A DNA stretch of 64,000 nt. Origin: Rhineura floridana. Lineage: Eukaryota > Chordata > Lepidosauria > Squamata > Rhineuridae. The stretch covers positions 1,587,501 through 1,651,500 of the forward strand of contig NC_084480.1 of NCBI RefSeq assembly GCF_030035675.1, given 5' to 3'. Positions within the stretch are counted from its first letter, which is position 1, and every line of letters starts with the position of its first letter. The position numbers and the translations under genes are program-made. Below the pieces are notes generated by a model. That model was not told the origin of the DNA, ran no database searches, and saw nothing but the letters and a program-made list of their open reading frames with translations. This document shows positions 44,930-57,700 of the stretch, piece by piece.

Positions 44930-45470
44930 TGTACCAGCGCGGGCCGGATACGGTGGCCCCTGGGAAGGCAGTGCAGGGGCCTCCAGGCCGGGTGGGCGCC
45001 TCTCTGGCTCGCCCTCTCGCTCGCCTCCGCTTCCGCTCTGTCCCTCCTCCCGTCGCGTTCCTTTTCCCGGAAGCGAAGTGAAAGGGCTGCTCCTGGAGCC
45101 CTCCGCTGCACGCGGCCCCCCCTCCAGGTAGGACCTCCTCCGCCGCCCCTCCCTCCGGGGTCCAGCAGCCGCCGGGTAGCCCGACGCGGGGAGGGGGAGA
45201 AGAGGAGCCCGCCGACCCTCGGAGGAAGGCCACTGGGGCAGGGGGAGCCCCCTCCCCTGGATGGGGAATGGCCGGCGCCCCCTTCTCCGGGTCGCGGGTG
45301 GGGGTCCCGGGGCAGGCGGGGGCTCCGGCTTCTCTCCCCCTCGCCAAGCGCTGCGGGGCTGTTTTGCTTCTGCGTTTGCCAAGCGTTGTATTTGCCTCGT
45401 GATAAGGAAGGGCAGCTGAGCGCTGCTTAGCTTGGCGGCGTGCGTCGGATAACACCACATGCCGTCGTGG
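44930..45470. promoter_or_regulatory. PIGO: PIGO CpG-rich promoter with ETS site and candidate 5' exon
   Basis: CpG-dense and GC-rich. CCGGAAGCG at 45,067-45,075 is a canonical ETS/GABP motif. A donor ccctccag|gtagga follows (intron begins 45,128), so a non-coding first exon of roughly 50 bp could end at 45,127 and splice to the acceptor cacgacag|gATG at 45,731. No TATA box. Long minus-strand frames here are by-products of high GC. Confidence 0.6.
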
Positions 45471-45491
45471 GAATGCCGCTGAAGCCCTCGA

Positions 45492-45625
45492 GGGGCAAGG
45501 GCCACAGCCCAGGGGCAGAGCGCCTGAAGGTCCCAGGGTCGCTCTGGGACCGGGAGGGGTTCCCTGTGTGAAAGCCTGGCGAGCCGCTGCCAGTCAGTGT
45601 AGACAGCACCAAGGCTGGCGGACTA
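45492..45625 (+). mobile_element. tRNA-derived SINE (family S1) in PIGO 5' intron
   Basis: 'gggcaagggccacagcccag', 'ctgaaggtcccagggtcgct' and 'gccgctgccagtcagtgtag' match S1; A and B boxes are damaged. About 107 bp before the PIGO start codon. Confidence 0.65.
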
Positions 45626-45732
45626 GTGGGTCTCATGCGGTGTCAGGCAACCTTCTACTTTCCGCTGGCAGCCCCCACTCACTGGTTTCGTCTCTTTTTC
45701 TCCGGTGTCCCCCCCCCTTGCCACACGACAGG

Positions 45733-48700
45733 ATGCAGAGAGCGCCGGTGCTGCTGTTCCTCGCTTGGGTTTGCTTCCTCTTCTTCGCAGCCATTGGACT
45801 CTTCACCAGCGGCTTCCTTCTCATGCGCGTGGAGCTGGCCAACCGCAGCAGCTGCCAGGACCCACCGCTGGCCAGCCCCCTGGAAGGGACTGGGGCACCT
45901 CTCCGCTCCTGCTGGCTGCCCCGGCGCTTCCCCAAGGCTGTGCTCGTCATCATTGATGCCCTCAAGTTTGAGTTTGCCCAGTATGATTCCTCCAGGCAGG
46001 AGCCGCGGCCTTATGAGAACAAACTGGGGGCCCTGCACCAGCTGATCAGCCTGCAGCCTCAACATGCCCGCCTGTACCGCTTCCGGGCCGACCCACCCAC
46101 CACCACTATGCAGCGCATCAAGGGCATCACCACTGGCTCCCTGCCCACCTTCATCGATGCGGGCAGCAACTTTGCCTCTTATGCCATCCAGGAGGACAAC
46201 TTGATCTGGCAGCTAGCGCAGAACGGTGGGTGCCTTCAGAAGGGGGTGGTGAGGGTTAGCTCTTTTCAGAACATCTTGTGCCTCTTAATCTGATGCCTCA
46301 GCTGTTGCCTGAGAAGCAGTTGTGGAGTAAGAGAGGTATGGTCCCCCCGCCGTCTTTTCTTTCTCTTTTTTCTTCTTCTTCTCCCTCTTCCCAGATATCA
46401 TCTTGGTATTTCCCCCCCCTAATTTTCCTCTTTTACTGGATCTTAGTCTGCCACTATTAGTGACCAAATGGTTCCTTTATGTTTCTGGTGTGCTAAAAGA
46501 GCCACGTTGGCTCCCAGTTTGCTTCTGAGTCCAATTCATGGTGCTGCTTTAAAGCCCTAAACGGTTTGGGGACCTAGGTATCTGTCTGCTGGCTTCCCTT
46601 CATTAGTCGTGCCCATCACACAAGACCCGGGGAAGAAGGCCTGTTGCAAGTGCCTACCATATCTGAGAGAGCCAGTGTGGTGTAGTGGTTAAGGTATTGG
46701 ACTAAGACCTGGGAGACCAGGGTTCGAATCCCCACACGGCCATGAAGCTCACTGGGTGACCTCGGGCCAGTCACTGCCTCTCAGCCTCAGAGGAAGGCAA
46801 TGATAAACCCCCTCTGAATTCTGTTTACCATGAAAACTCTATTCGTAGGGTCACCATAAGTCAGGATCGACTTGAAGGCAGTCCATTTCCATTTTCACCA
46901 TGTCTGAGGCCTGATTAGAGAATACTTACAACAGAGCTTTCTCTGTCACGGTCCTTAGACTATGGAATGTCCTCCCCTGTGAGGTACAATCTCCTGCCTC
47001 TCTTCCCATTTTTAGACTGATGCTGAAGACACATCTTTTTGTGCAAGCGTTTGCCACTGTACTGATGTTTTTAAGGATTTGATAGATTTGTTTGTGTATG
47101 GGTTTTGTGTATGTTTTGTATTTTAAAGTCTACATAATCTGCCTCAGGACCTGTACTTTGGGTGACAGGCAGACAACAATTTTTGTTTTAAAAAGATTAT
47201 GTATCATGGCGTAGACATGCAAAGCTAACAGAAACTGGTTTCGCGGCTGGACACACTGAAAGTCATTCCTTGCAGAATATGACCCAATAGTCAGTACTGA
47301 CAGATTTACAGTATTTGAGGTTGGGAAGAAGTCTCTTGCAAGTTCAGGTTGGTTCTGCTTGAGCTGGGGTGCTTTTACCTGCAGAACATGAAAACCAGGA
47401 CTCTGGCCTCTGTTTGTGGGGAATTCTGTGGTCTGGGTGGAGTAGTTTGATCTTGATCTGAAGGTGGCACAGTCCTCTTACCTTTTGAGCTCGTCACTGC
47501 ACTTTGTGGCCTGTCGTCCAGGATTGTCAAAAACCACTTGGGGTGAGGAAAAATGGTCTGCAGGCTACTAGGCAGGAAAGCTGGACACAGGCTCCCTCCT
47601 TGTTATACTTTAAGCTTATAAGTTACTCTGAGAACGCTAACACAGGTATGTGTGGGAAGATGAGGTAGTAGCAAAGTGCTGGTGAACTAATCCTTTTTGT
47701 GGGCTTTTTTGGAAGTTTATTCTAGAGACGTTCACCTTAGTGGTTTGATGATGAAGGTTAGAGGTAAAGCTTACAGACTCTGGCTTTGTGGCCAGACTCA
47801 CTGAAAGCCAGAATGAGTCATCTTGGTGGATTTGAGTGATGGTCTCTGATCAGCTGGGAGAGCTAATGGAGAGGTCCCTTAAGGAGGATTTCCTCCCAAG
47901 GCAGAAGGTGGGTAGAAAACGCCTACTGTGTGGAATGTGAATGGGTGGGATCATGCTAATTGGTTTATTTGAAACATTTATAAACCACTTAATATTTGAA
48001 AACGTCTTCGATCAGTGTGAAACATAAAAACTGTAAATGATATCATTGTTCGAGCTGCTCCACCGCATCAAAGAAAGCAGAACACAGCTTTCACTTTTCT
48101 TCCCATTTACTAAAAACTCTCAACTGTGCTAAGTCTCTTACACCCACAGTGGACATCTCACAATGTTTTGATTCAAAGGGCCGACATGTAGTGATTGCAG
48201 GATGCAGCGGCTCTGGTGTAGGGAAGCAGGGTCATATCCCCACTTGACCATGGCGCTTCTGGGTAGCCTAACTCTGAGGGTGAATTCTCTGAGCTTATGG
48301 GAAAGGAACAGAGATAAATGGAATCTAGGACTCCTGGGGTTTGGGAGCTGCAAGCTTGGGCTCTCTAGCTTAGTGATCTGCTCATTATTGTGCTTGGAAT
48401 CCCTCTCTCTGACTATACATCTCCCATTTCCCCCCACCCCTCTACCCCTCCCTTGCAGGAAAAAGAGTGGTCTTCATGGGGGATGACACCTGGGACGGGC
48501 TCTTCCCCCGTGCTTTCTTCCGCTCGTACTTTTTCCCTTCATTCAATGTGAAGGATCTTCACACTGTGGATGATGGGATCCTGCAACATTTGTACCAGAC
48601 AGGTGAGCTGTTGTCTTTGGTGAAAGGTCTCCACTCCCTTTCCACACCAAGTTCCCGGAGGAAACTCCAGGCCTCAGAGGCACTTTGCATTTCGCTGCTC

Positions 48701-51700
48701 AGAGAGAGAGAGGCCTCCTGGGTGTGGTTTGTCCTCTGGCTGCCCTACAAAGACACAAGAAGGGGAATGATTTCCTTGTCCATAACCTTGAAGGATGACA
48801 TTGCCTTGAAGGTTTCAGACTCTATGCTATGGCTAAAGACCAGAATCCTTAAGTTAGAGAAATTCTAAAGTATTTTTTAAAAACCGGGTCCTGCTTGCGG
48901 GCTTCCCATTGGGGCACCTGGTTGGCCACTGTGAGAACAGGATGCTGGACTAGATGGGCCACTGGCCTGAACAGCAGGCTCTCCTTATGTTCTTATGTTA
49001 ACTTTTTTTTAAAATTGGTTTTGGGGGGAGGAATTGCAACAGAGATGAACAAGACTGTCAAATGCTTCACAGTATGTTTTTAATAGAAAAACCTTAATTC
49101 CAAAATGAATGGTCTTAGCCTGAATTTGTGTGAACTGTAAAAATGGAAATAGACTGTCTCCTTGAATTTTGTTCTTGAAATTCCTTGACTTGTTTTGTAC
49201 TAAGCGGGGGGTTTGCCAGTGGCATGAATGGAATTTCCCCTCCAACCTTTTACTGTGAAATTCTTGCCATGTGAATATTTTTTGAGTGAGGAGTCCCCCA
49301 TCCTCAGCCAGCCTTGGCACTTCCCTCCCACCCACCCACTTTGAAAGGTCACCTGGCTGTTTGCCTGCCTCACATTCTCCCCTCCCCGTGTACTTGAGTG
49401 TCGCCACCCCTTTGGGAGAGGCCTGGCCCTGAGCATACCTGGGCATGTGTTTTACCACTGCAGTGAAGGGGGAGGAATGGGAAATCTCTTCCTGTCAGCC
49501 CTCGGTGAAGAGCACCAGAGGAGAAAAACCCATCGCTGCTGATTAGCAGGTGGCATCTCAGTCTTCAGTTCCACGTGCACTCTCTCTCTTCCCTTCTCTC
49601 CTGTGGCCCAGTGGATGGTGGTGAATGGGAGCTGCTGATTGCCCACTTCTTGGGCGTGGATCACTGTGGCCATAAACATGGGCCAGACCACCCTGAGATG
49701 GCCAAGAAGCTCTCGCAGATGGATGAAATGCTCAGGTGAGGTGGCTTCTTTGTGTGCCTGTGTGTGTGTGTGGGGGGCTACCTTCTCAGCACTTGCCCCC
49801 CAGAATTGGGTAGAACAGCAGGGCAAGAGCAGGTGGCCGATGCCCAATTCTTTTGTCTGCTGAGGGTTGGTGTAGGATGGACAGTTGTTGAACAATTGCT
49901 CAAGGAGATCTCCAGCTGTGTCTTCTAGCCCAATGCAGATTGTCCTGGCCAATCCTGGGAGGAGCAAAGGTGGGAGTTCTCCTTCCTCTGCCTTCAGCTG
50001 CTTTGGGGTGTCAAAAGTTCCTGTTCCCGTTGCAGTTGATCAGGTGTTTCGGCATTTCCATTCTGTTGGGGCATCCTTTGCCAAACTGCTGCCTTCTGGA
50101 TGTTTTGGAAGACGACTCCCACCAATTGGCTAGGCCCGATGGGAGTTGTAATCCACATCTGGCAGGCACCAGGTGGGTGAAAGTGGTGTTAGGGACTTTT
50201 AAAACAATAGCTTTGAAGCTACATGTAGAACAGCTGCTAGGGTGCTGGTGAAAGGAGCCCTGGTTTAGTCTCCCAAGGACCCTGCCAAGGTAGCTTGAGC
50301 TGAAGTGACTGGGCCAAGGCCACCCAAGCACAGACAGGAGCTTTGGAAACAGTTGGCCTCAAGCACCAGGGGCCATTCCCCGAAACTTAAGGGAGGCATT
50401 CAACAAACTCAGCCTATCAGCTCAAGGATTTCCGCTTGCACAGTGGGACTGATTTACAGGGAGCGTGGTGGGAGGCAGCAAGGGGGATAGTCCTGTTGTG
50501 CAAGTGGAAATCCTTGCCTGCCTGGTCTTGGGATGAAAAGTAGCCAGGCCCCTGACCAGTGCTGTCATATTACTGAATTATAAATGGTACACTGTAATTT
50601 CGTTCTGTATGATATTTTATTTTGAAACACAAACTCAAAATCAATAATTGTAAAGTGACTTTGGTTTTAGGTTGGGGAAATGTTTGTAAGAAGCTTAAAA
50701 AACTGAAACATGTTGCTTGCATTAAGTATTCAACCCCCCCTCCCCCCCAGAGGCACCTTTTGCTGCAATAAGAGCTTTAAAACTTTTGGGATAGGTATGT
50801 ACCAGCTTTGAACACAGTGTCAGAGGGATTTTGGCCCATTATCTTTGGCAGATTCACTCCAGGTCGTTCAGGGTAGTTGAAAGTTGCTTGTGGACCACAA
50901 TTTTCAGAGCACCACAGATTCTCAATCAGATTGAGATCAGGACTTTGACTGGACCACTGTAGGACATTCACCTTTTTGTTCTTCAACCACTCCAGTGTTG
51001 CTTTGGCCTTGTGCTTGGGATCATTGTCCTGCTGAAAAGTGAATTTCCTTCCAAGTGTCAGTTTTTGAGTGGACTGAAGCAGGTTCTCTTGCAGTATTTC
51101 CCTGTATTTTGCTCCATCCGTTCTTCCTTCAATTTTAACAAGATGTCCACTCCCTGCTGATGAGAAGCATCCCCACAGCATGATGCTGCCACCAACATAC
51201 TTCACTGTAGGGATGGTGTGTCTTGAGGCACAGGCAGTGTTAGGTTTGCGCCACATACTGTGCTTTGAGTTTTGGCCAAAAAGCTCTCTCTTGGTCTCAT
51301 CTGACCACAAAACCGTCTCCCACATTGCAGCTGGGGCACTCGCATGCTTTCTGGAAAACTCCAGACGTGCTTTCAAATGGTACTTTTTGAGTAATGGCTT
51401 CTTTCTTATAATCCTCCCATACAGGCCAGTGTTATGCAGAGCTCTTGATATGGTTGACGGGTGCACTGTTACACCACTCCCATCCACTGAACTCTGTAGC
51501 TCCTTCAAAGTGATTGTTGGCCTCTCAATGGCTTCTCTCATAAGTCTCCTTCTTGTTCGATCGCTGAGTTTTGAGGGATGGTCTTTTCTTGGCAGTGCCT
51601 GGGTGGTGTGATGCCACTTCCACTTCCTGATTATTGATCCAACTGTGCTCACTGGGATATCCAAACACTTGGATAGTATTTTGTACCCTTTTCCTAATCT

Positions 51701-54700
51701 ATGCATTTGTATTACATTATCTTTCACTTCTGTGGAATGCTCTTTGGTCTTCATTTTCCTTCAGATCCACAGGCCGACCAATGATCCTTCAACAGTGGGG
51801 ATCCTGACAATGTGACAGCAACTTCAGTGGTTTACAGGTGGAGGCCAATGGTAAGGTAACTGTGTCCTTGACAGGGCAATTTATTTCCTCTGTGTGCACC
51901 GGGAGCTTCCGCAGCACAGGGGTTGAATACTTAAGCAAGCAACATGTTTCAGTGTTTTTATGTTTCTTACAAACGTTTCCCAACATAAAACCAATGTCAT
52001 CTTACAACAATTATGAGTTTCAGTGTTTCAAAATAAAATATCATACAGAACGAAATTACAGTGTATCATTTGTAATTCAGTAATATGAGAGCATTGGTCA
52101 GGGGCCTGGCTACTTTTGCAAGGCCCTGTACTTTGCGTTACGCTGGCTACAACCCTAAAGTTCCACTGGCTATTCCAGAGGTGGCTTACTGCAGAGGATT
52201 GTCTCAGGCTGTGATCCAGAAAGTCCCTATGTCAGACTACACTTTGCCCTTTGGACTCCTGTGGCAAGCACTCTTGAAGGCACTGCCTAGATAGGACAGC
52301 TGGTGCGTGCCTGCCCAGCAGTTGATGCAGGCCTCTGGCACAGGGAGGCAGCTGAAGTCCCATGTTGTTGATGGACAGGTCACTGGTTGACCACCTGGCG
52401 AATGACACGCTGCTCCTGGTAGCAGGGGACCACGGCATGACGGGCACTGGGGACCATGGAGGAGACAGCGAAGAGGAGGTGAACGCAGCCCTCTTTGTGT
52501 ATAGCAAAGCTCCACTGTTCCAGAGCGACCCGCCTAAGGTACACTGGAAGGGTGAGAGAGAGTGTGTGTGTGTGTGAGAGAGAGAGAAGTTGACCACCTT
52601 TGGAAGTGATGCATATAGCTTGCTGCAGAAGCTGCAAATAACCACAGGCTTTCATCTGGAACAAGTCACAATTGCTCTTGGGAAAGAAAATTGGTGGGGC
52701 TCTCCCTCCACCTGAGTGCTCTTTCCAAGGCTTGCTGTCTTTTTAAAGCTGAGAAATGTATTTGTGACTGCCTCGCGACGTCATTCTGGCTGGGGGGGGG
52801 AGGGCGAGAAAAGGTGCTGGCTGACCGTAGTGTGACTGGGCAGGATTCTGGAGGTCCTGATGGGGCTGCGTCCTCTCTGGAATTTGGCAGTGTTGTGCCT
52901 GCTGCCATCCCCCTTCTCCCCCACCCCCCAGTTTTGAACAGGTGCTCTGCCGCAGCCCTTCAGCATCTGCCTTGTGATTCCTACCTGCAGGCACCCGAGA
53001 CGGTCCCCCAGGTGAACCTGGTTCCTACGCTGGCCCTCCTGCTGGGTGTCCCAGTGCCGTACAGCAACATTGGGGAGGTGATGGCGGAGCTTTTCGCAGT
53101 CGCGGATGATGCCATCTCCTCGGCCCTTGCCCAGCTTGCTGCGTACAGCATCAATGCCAGGCAGGTAAGACGCAGATCCGAGAGCCCGGCTGCTGGGCCA
53201 GGCCAGGCCAATGGCCCATCGAGTCCAGCACTCTCTCCTCCCAGAGCACCCGCAGTGACGCAGCCCTTTGGCTTTGCAGGTCAGCCGCTTCCTGCACTCC
53301 TACTCGCTGGCCGCTCAAGATATCTCGGCGGAGAAGCTGCAGCATCTCCAAGACCTCTTTTCTGCCGCCCTGGAGGAGCACGAGTGGCTCTCTGCCGGGG
53401 CCAGATCTCCTGCGCTGCCCCAGCTGGAGCATCTGCAAAGCCTCTTCAGGCGCTACCTGTGGGAGGCCCGGGCCGTGTGTGCTGCATCCTGGGCCCGCTT
53501 CCACCTGCCCCGCATGCTGGCTGGCTGTGCCCTCTTGGCTTCTGCCTGCGTCCTCTGCTACGTCGCCTCCCACGTGGCCTCTGGCGTGGACTTCCCCTAT
53601 GGCCGCCTCCTCCTCTGCCCTGTGCTTTCGGGCTTGGCGGGGGCCGCCCTGCTGGGACTGGCTCACCTCTGTGGTTGGGCTGGCACAGACCCGGCCTTGC
53701 TCTCTGCCTGGGGGGCAGCAGCATCCCAGCTTGGGTTTTTCTGGCTCTGGTGGACACGGCGGTCCCGGCGGTCCCACGCTGGCAGTGCCCGCCCCCCCTC
53801 TGGAGACGCCGGCCTGAGGCAGAGACTGTGGGCGGCCCTTCCTTGGGGCATCCTGTTGGCACGCTGCAGCGCCATGCTCTCTGACAGCTTTGTGGTGGCG
53901 GAGGCCCGGGTGGCCCCCTTCCTCCTCCTCTCCCTGGTGCTGCTGCTGGGGCTGCAGCTGCACTGGGAAGGCAGGCTGGAAGGCTCCCCGTTCCCCGTGC
54001 GGCTGCTGGGGCTGCTTGGCGGCCTCCTCGCTTGCGTGCGCCTCTCGGGACTTTTCCAGCAGTGCCGCGAGGAGACCCCCTGCTGCCGCTCCTCCCCGCT
54101 CCTTGCCCCGCTCTCCAGCCTGCCAGACCCACAGGCCAAGAACTTCTACTACGTCCTTTGCTTGGCTGTGCTGGCCTGCCTGGCCTGGGGCGTACGCTGC
54201 TGGCTGTCCCACTACGGCAACCTGAACAGCCCCGGTGCCCCAGTGCTCTTTGTGCGCTGGGGGTTCCCTCTGCTGGCCGTCTGCATTGGGGGCTACTGGG
54301 CCATCACCTCTGGGGCCGAGGAGGCCCTGGTCAAGCTGCATGAGTGGGTCCGGCTGGCTCTGGCGGCCTTCCCACGAGGGATCTTTGGCTTGGTGCTGAT
54401 GGGGCTCCTCTTGGTCCTCTGGGACCCCGTGACGGTCTTTGTGAGGGACAGCCGGGAGCCCCAGGTGATGGGGGCCCCCGTAGTTTCCCCCAGTTCCCAA
54501 GCGGAGCTCCTGCACGTCATCCCCCAGCTCTATCGCCGGATGCAGCAGTCCCTGAAGAGCCGCCTGGAGGAGGCCAAGGCCGGCGGCAGCGCCACGGTGG
54601 CAGCCTATGGACTGGGCAGCGTCTACTCGGCCGCCCTGCTCATCTCTCTGGCCCTGCTGGGCTTCCTCTTGGTGACGCTGCACAGCGAGCGGCTCAGCCT

Positions 54701-57700
54701 GGCCTTCTTGCTGCTCTCACTCGAGGCGTTTGTGCTGCTGAGGATGCATGCCTGTGCCCTGGCACTCTCCTCCTCGCAGGCCGGTGAGTATGGGACTGCA
54801 GGGGACATCTGGGTCTGCTCTTGGGGGGGACAAGGCTGTGGGCACATCCTGCCCTTTGGACTTGCCTCCTACCAAGAGCCTGGTCTTTTAAGCCAGAAGG
54901 GCTTCTCCTTGGGTGAGGTTGCAGAGGTCATATCACCCAGCGGTTAGCCACTAAGGTACAATGCTCTTCTCAGCTGGAGTCTTTCCAAAGACTTTTCAGG
55001 ATGGGGTCTGGAGGGGAGCAGGAGGAGGGCCACCAAAGGTGCAAAGCAAGCAGATTCAGAGGGACAGATTAGCCTCAGGAGAAATCCTTAGGCACAGTCA
55101 GAGTCTCAGGACGAATGATGGACTAACCTGTCGGAGGCCTCTTGTCATCTTGCTTCCTTTGGCAAGGACGGCTGGGAGGCCACGCAGCCTCTCTAGACCT
55201 TCACTGGCTGAAGCAGGGGTTGTAACTCTCTTCTGCATTCTGCCCAATGCCTAGAATCCGGTGGGCGACTCGAAGGGGTTAAGCAGCCGCTGCAGGCTTC
55301 GGGTTGTTACCCTGTGGTTGGGCACACTAATGAGACCCCTGGTAAGCAGTCCGAGTGGCACCTCGCATCATATCCGTCCCCTGTGTAGGGAGAAATTTTG
55401 CAGCAGGTAGCTGCCTCTGCAGAGGATGCTGCACTTTGTGGCAGCTTTGCTCATTCCTCTCAAGAACAGGAAAAGAAAGTGTGTGTTTGTGTTGTGTCTC
55501 CAGGCTTCTTTACTAGCCCCTTCTGTGACGCTTCTCTCTCTCCCCTTCCACTCCTCCCGCCCGCCCAGATCCCTTCGTGGTGCCCTGGTATGCCATTATT
55601 GCCTGGGCTTTTGCTGCCACCCAGTTCTTCTATGCCACGGGCCACCAGCCTGTCTTCCCAGCCATCCACTGGAATGCAGCCTTTGTCGGGTTCCAAGAGG
55701 GGCACGAAACCAACCTGCTGCCAGCCCTCCTAGTTGGGGCCAACACCTTTGCCTCCCACATCCTCTTTGCAGGTGAGTTGGCTGCCCCCAGGAAGGGCCC
55801 TGTGGTGACCAAGCGCTTGGCTGTCTAAGGCTAAGGGCACCTCCCCTCTGTGAACTGGGGCAAACGGAGAGTGGCATTTGCTTTGGCCCCCGATAATGGA
55901 GGCTGGAGGGAACGGCACGTTGCCTCCGTGGCTGCACAGGCTGCCAGGGTTGATGCCATCTGCTTGGCCCTGAGAGTCGGGCTTGGGTGGCAAATGAAGA
56001 CTTGGAAGCAGGGGTGCTCTGGACGTGGCTGGACTCCAGTTCCCATGAGCCCCTGCAGCTAGCATGGCCAGTAGTCAGAGGGGCTGGAAGTGGTAGTCCA
56101 GCCGCAGTTGGAGTGCACAGGCTACCCCCTCCTGACGTGCAGGCCACAGGGGTTCCTGCAGTGTACCCAGCGTCTTGACATGGGCTAGGAGAGGGAGGCT
56201 TCAGCTGTGGGGCGTCACCTATTCCTAGGGCCCTACATGGGAAGAGAAGTCTGGAGTGCCTTGGCGTCTTGCATTCTGCTTTTCAAATGCTTACCCCTAG
56301 CTGGGCAGACAATGGCAGCTGAGGAGATCTCGCTATATTCTTTTAGACGCCAGCTGAAAACGTCTTTGTTTCAGCAAGCCTATCCAGAAACATAATTTAG
56401 TTCTATATATTTGTTTCAAAAAGTTTTGCTTACTTTTTAAGCTGTGTTTTATTGATAATTTCATTATGTGCGCCATGTGGAGGGTTTTCTGATTAAGTAG
56501 TCTATAATATTTTGCTAAATAAATAAAAATATGGAGTACCTCCATCTTCCCCCACAATGTCCCACGGGAGCCATAAGGTGGAGTTTGCCAGGACCTGGCC
56601 CTGAGAGCCTTTTTGGCTAAAGGGGGGGGGAGTGTACAAATGCTGAAAAGAAACAACAATCGGTACACTTAGTGCTCTCCACCCCAGCATCTGTTAGGTC
56701 TGTCAGTTGATGATCCCCAGTATTCTCTCCCAGTGACCCCCTTTCTTCCCCCTCCCCCTCCTGAGGTAGCTGGCTGCCCTTTGCTCCTACTCTGGCCCTT
56801 TGTCTGTGAAATGCCCCCCACCCCCAAGAGCAAGAAGCCAAAGGTGGACCCTCACGACAGGGAAGAGCAGATGATGGAGATGAGGCTCCGGGAAGCTCCA
56901 GAGAGGTTTTCAGCTGCCCTTCTGCAGCTGGGGCTCAAGTACCTGCTTATTCTGGGGCTTCAGGTATGTACCCAGAAGGGTGTTGTGTGTGTGTGTGAGA
57001 GAGAGAGCGTGCAGTGTCCTGTGGCACTTCTTAAAGCGAACTGGTTAATTTATTTTTATTTGTTATTGGATTTATATCCCACCTTTCCTCCCGGCAGGAG
57101 CCCAGGGTGGCAGACAAAAACACCAAAAACATTAAAACATCATAAAAACAAACTTTAAAACACATTAAAACAAAACATCTTTAAAAATGTTTCTTAAAAA
57201 AGGCTTTCAAAATATCTTCTAAGATTAAAAACATTTTTAAAAAGGTTTAAGAACATATTAAAAAGCGATTCCAAGACAGACTAATTGGAGCTCCTGTGGG
57301 TAACGGCCTCACCAGAGAGCCAAATGGGAAAGTGAACTGATGATCAAGTGAACAAAGGCCAGCAGGCCTACCAAGCGGATCCTGTCTGACAGGAGCAGCA
57401 TGCCCTTGGCAGATCCAGTGCACCAGCAAGGGCCAAAGGTTGACACATGAAACTCTCTCTATGAATTACGCCCCAAAACACTTTTTTGTTACGTTTTTAC
57501 GAAGGGTGAGTTCATGTAGTCCAAGGGCCTTGTGGGTATGTTTCCCTTGCCTGTATCTTGGGCGTCCCGTCAGACATCTGAACGTAACCTCACGTCGTTG
57601 CAGGTGTCTCCAGCCACTCTTTGGACAGAGTTGGGAAGGGTTCCCTCGTGTTGTTTCATCCTTCTGAAGGTTGCTGGTTTAGGTGAAATGAACACAGCCT

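Noticed and set aside
44696-45505. 269-codon minus-strand frame over the PIGO CpG-rich region
   Set aside because: Arg/Gly/Pro-rich, the usual product of translating a CpG island. It starts opposite a LINE fragment and has no domain.
53151-54683. 510-codon minus-strand frame
   Set aside because: It lies exactly opposite PIGO exon 6, whose GC-rich codons keep the reverse frame open. Its sequence is low in complexity and matches no family.
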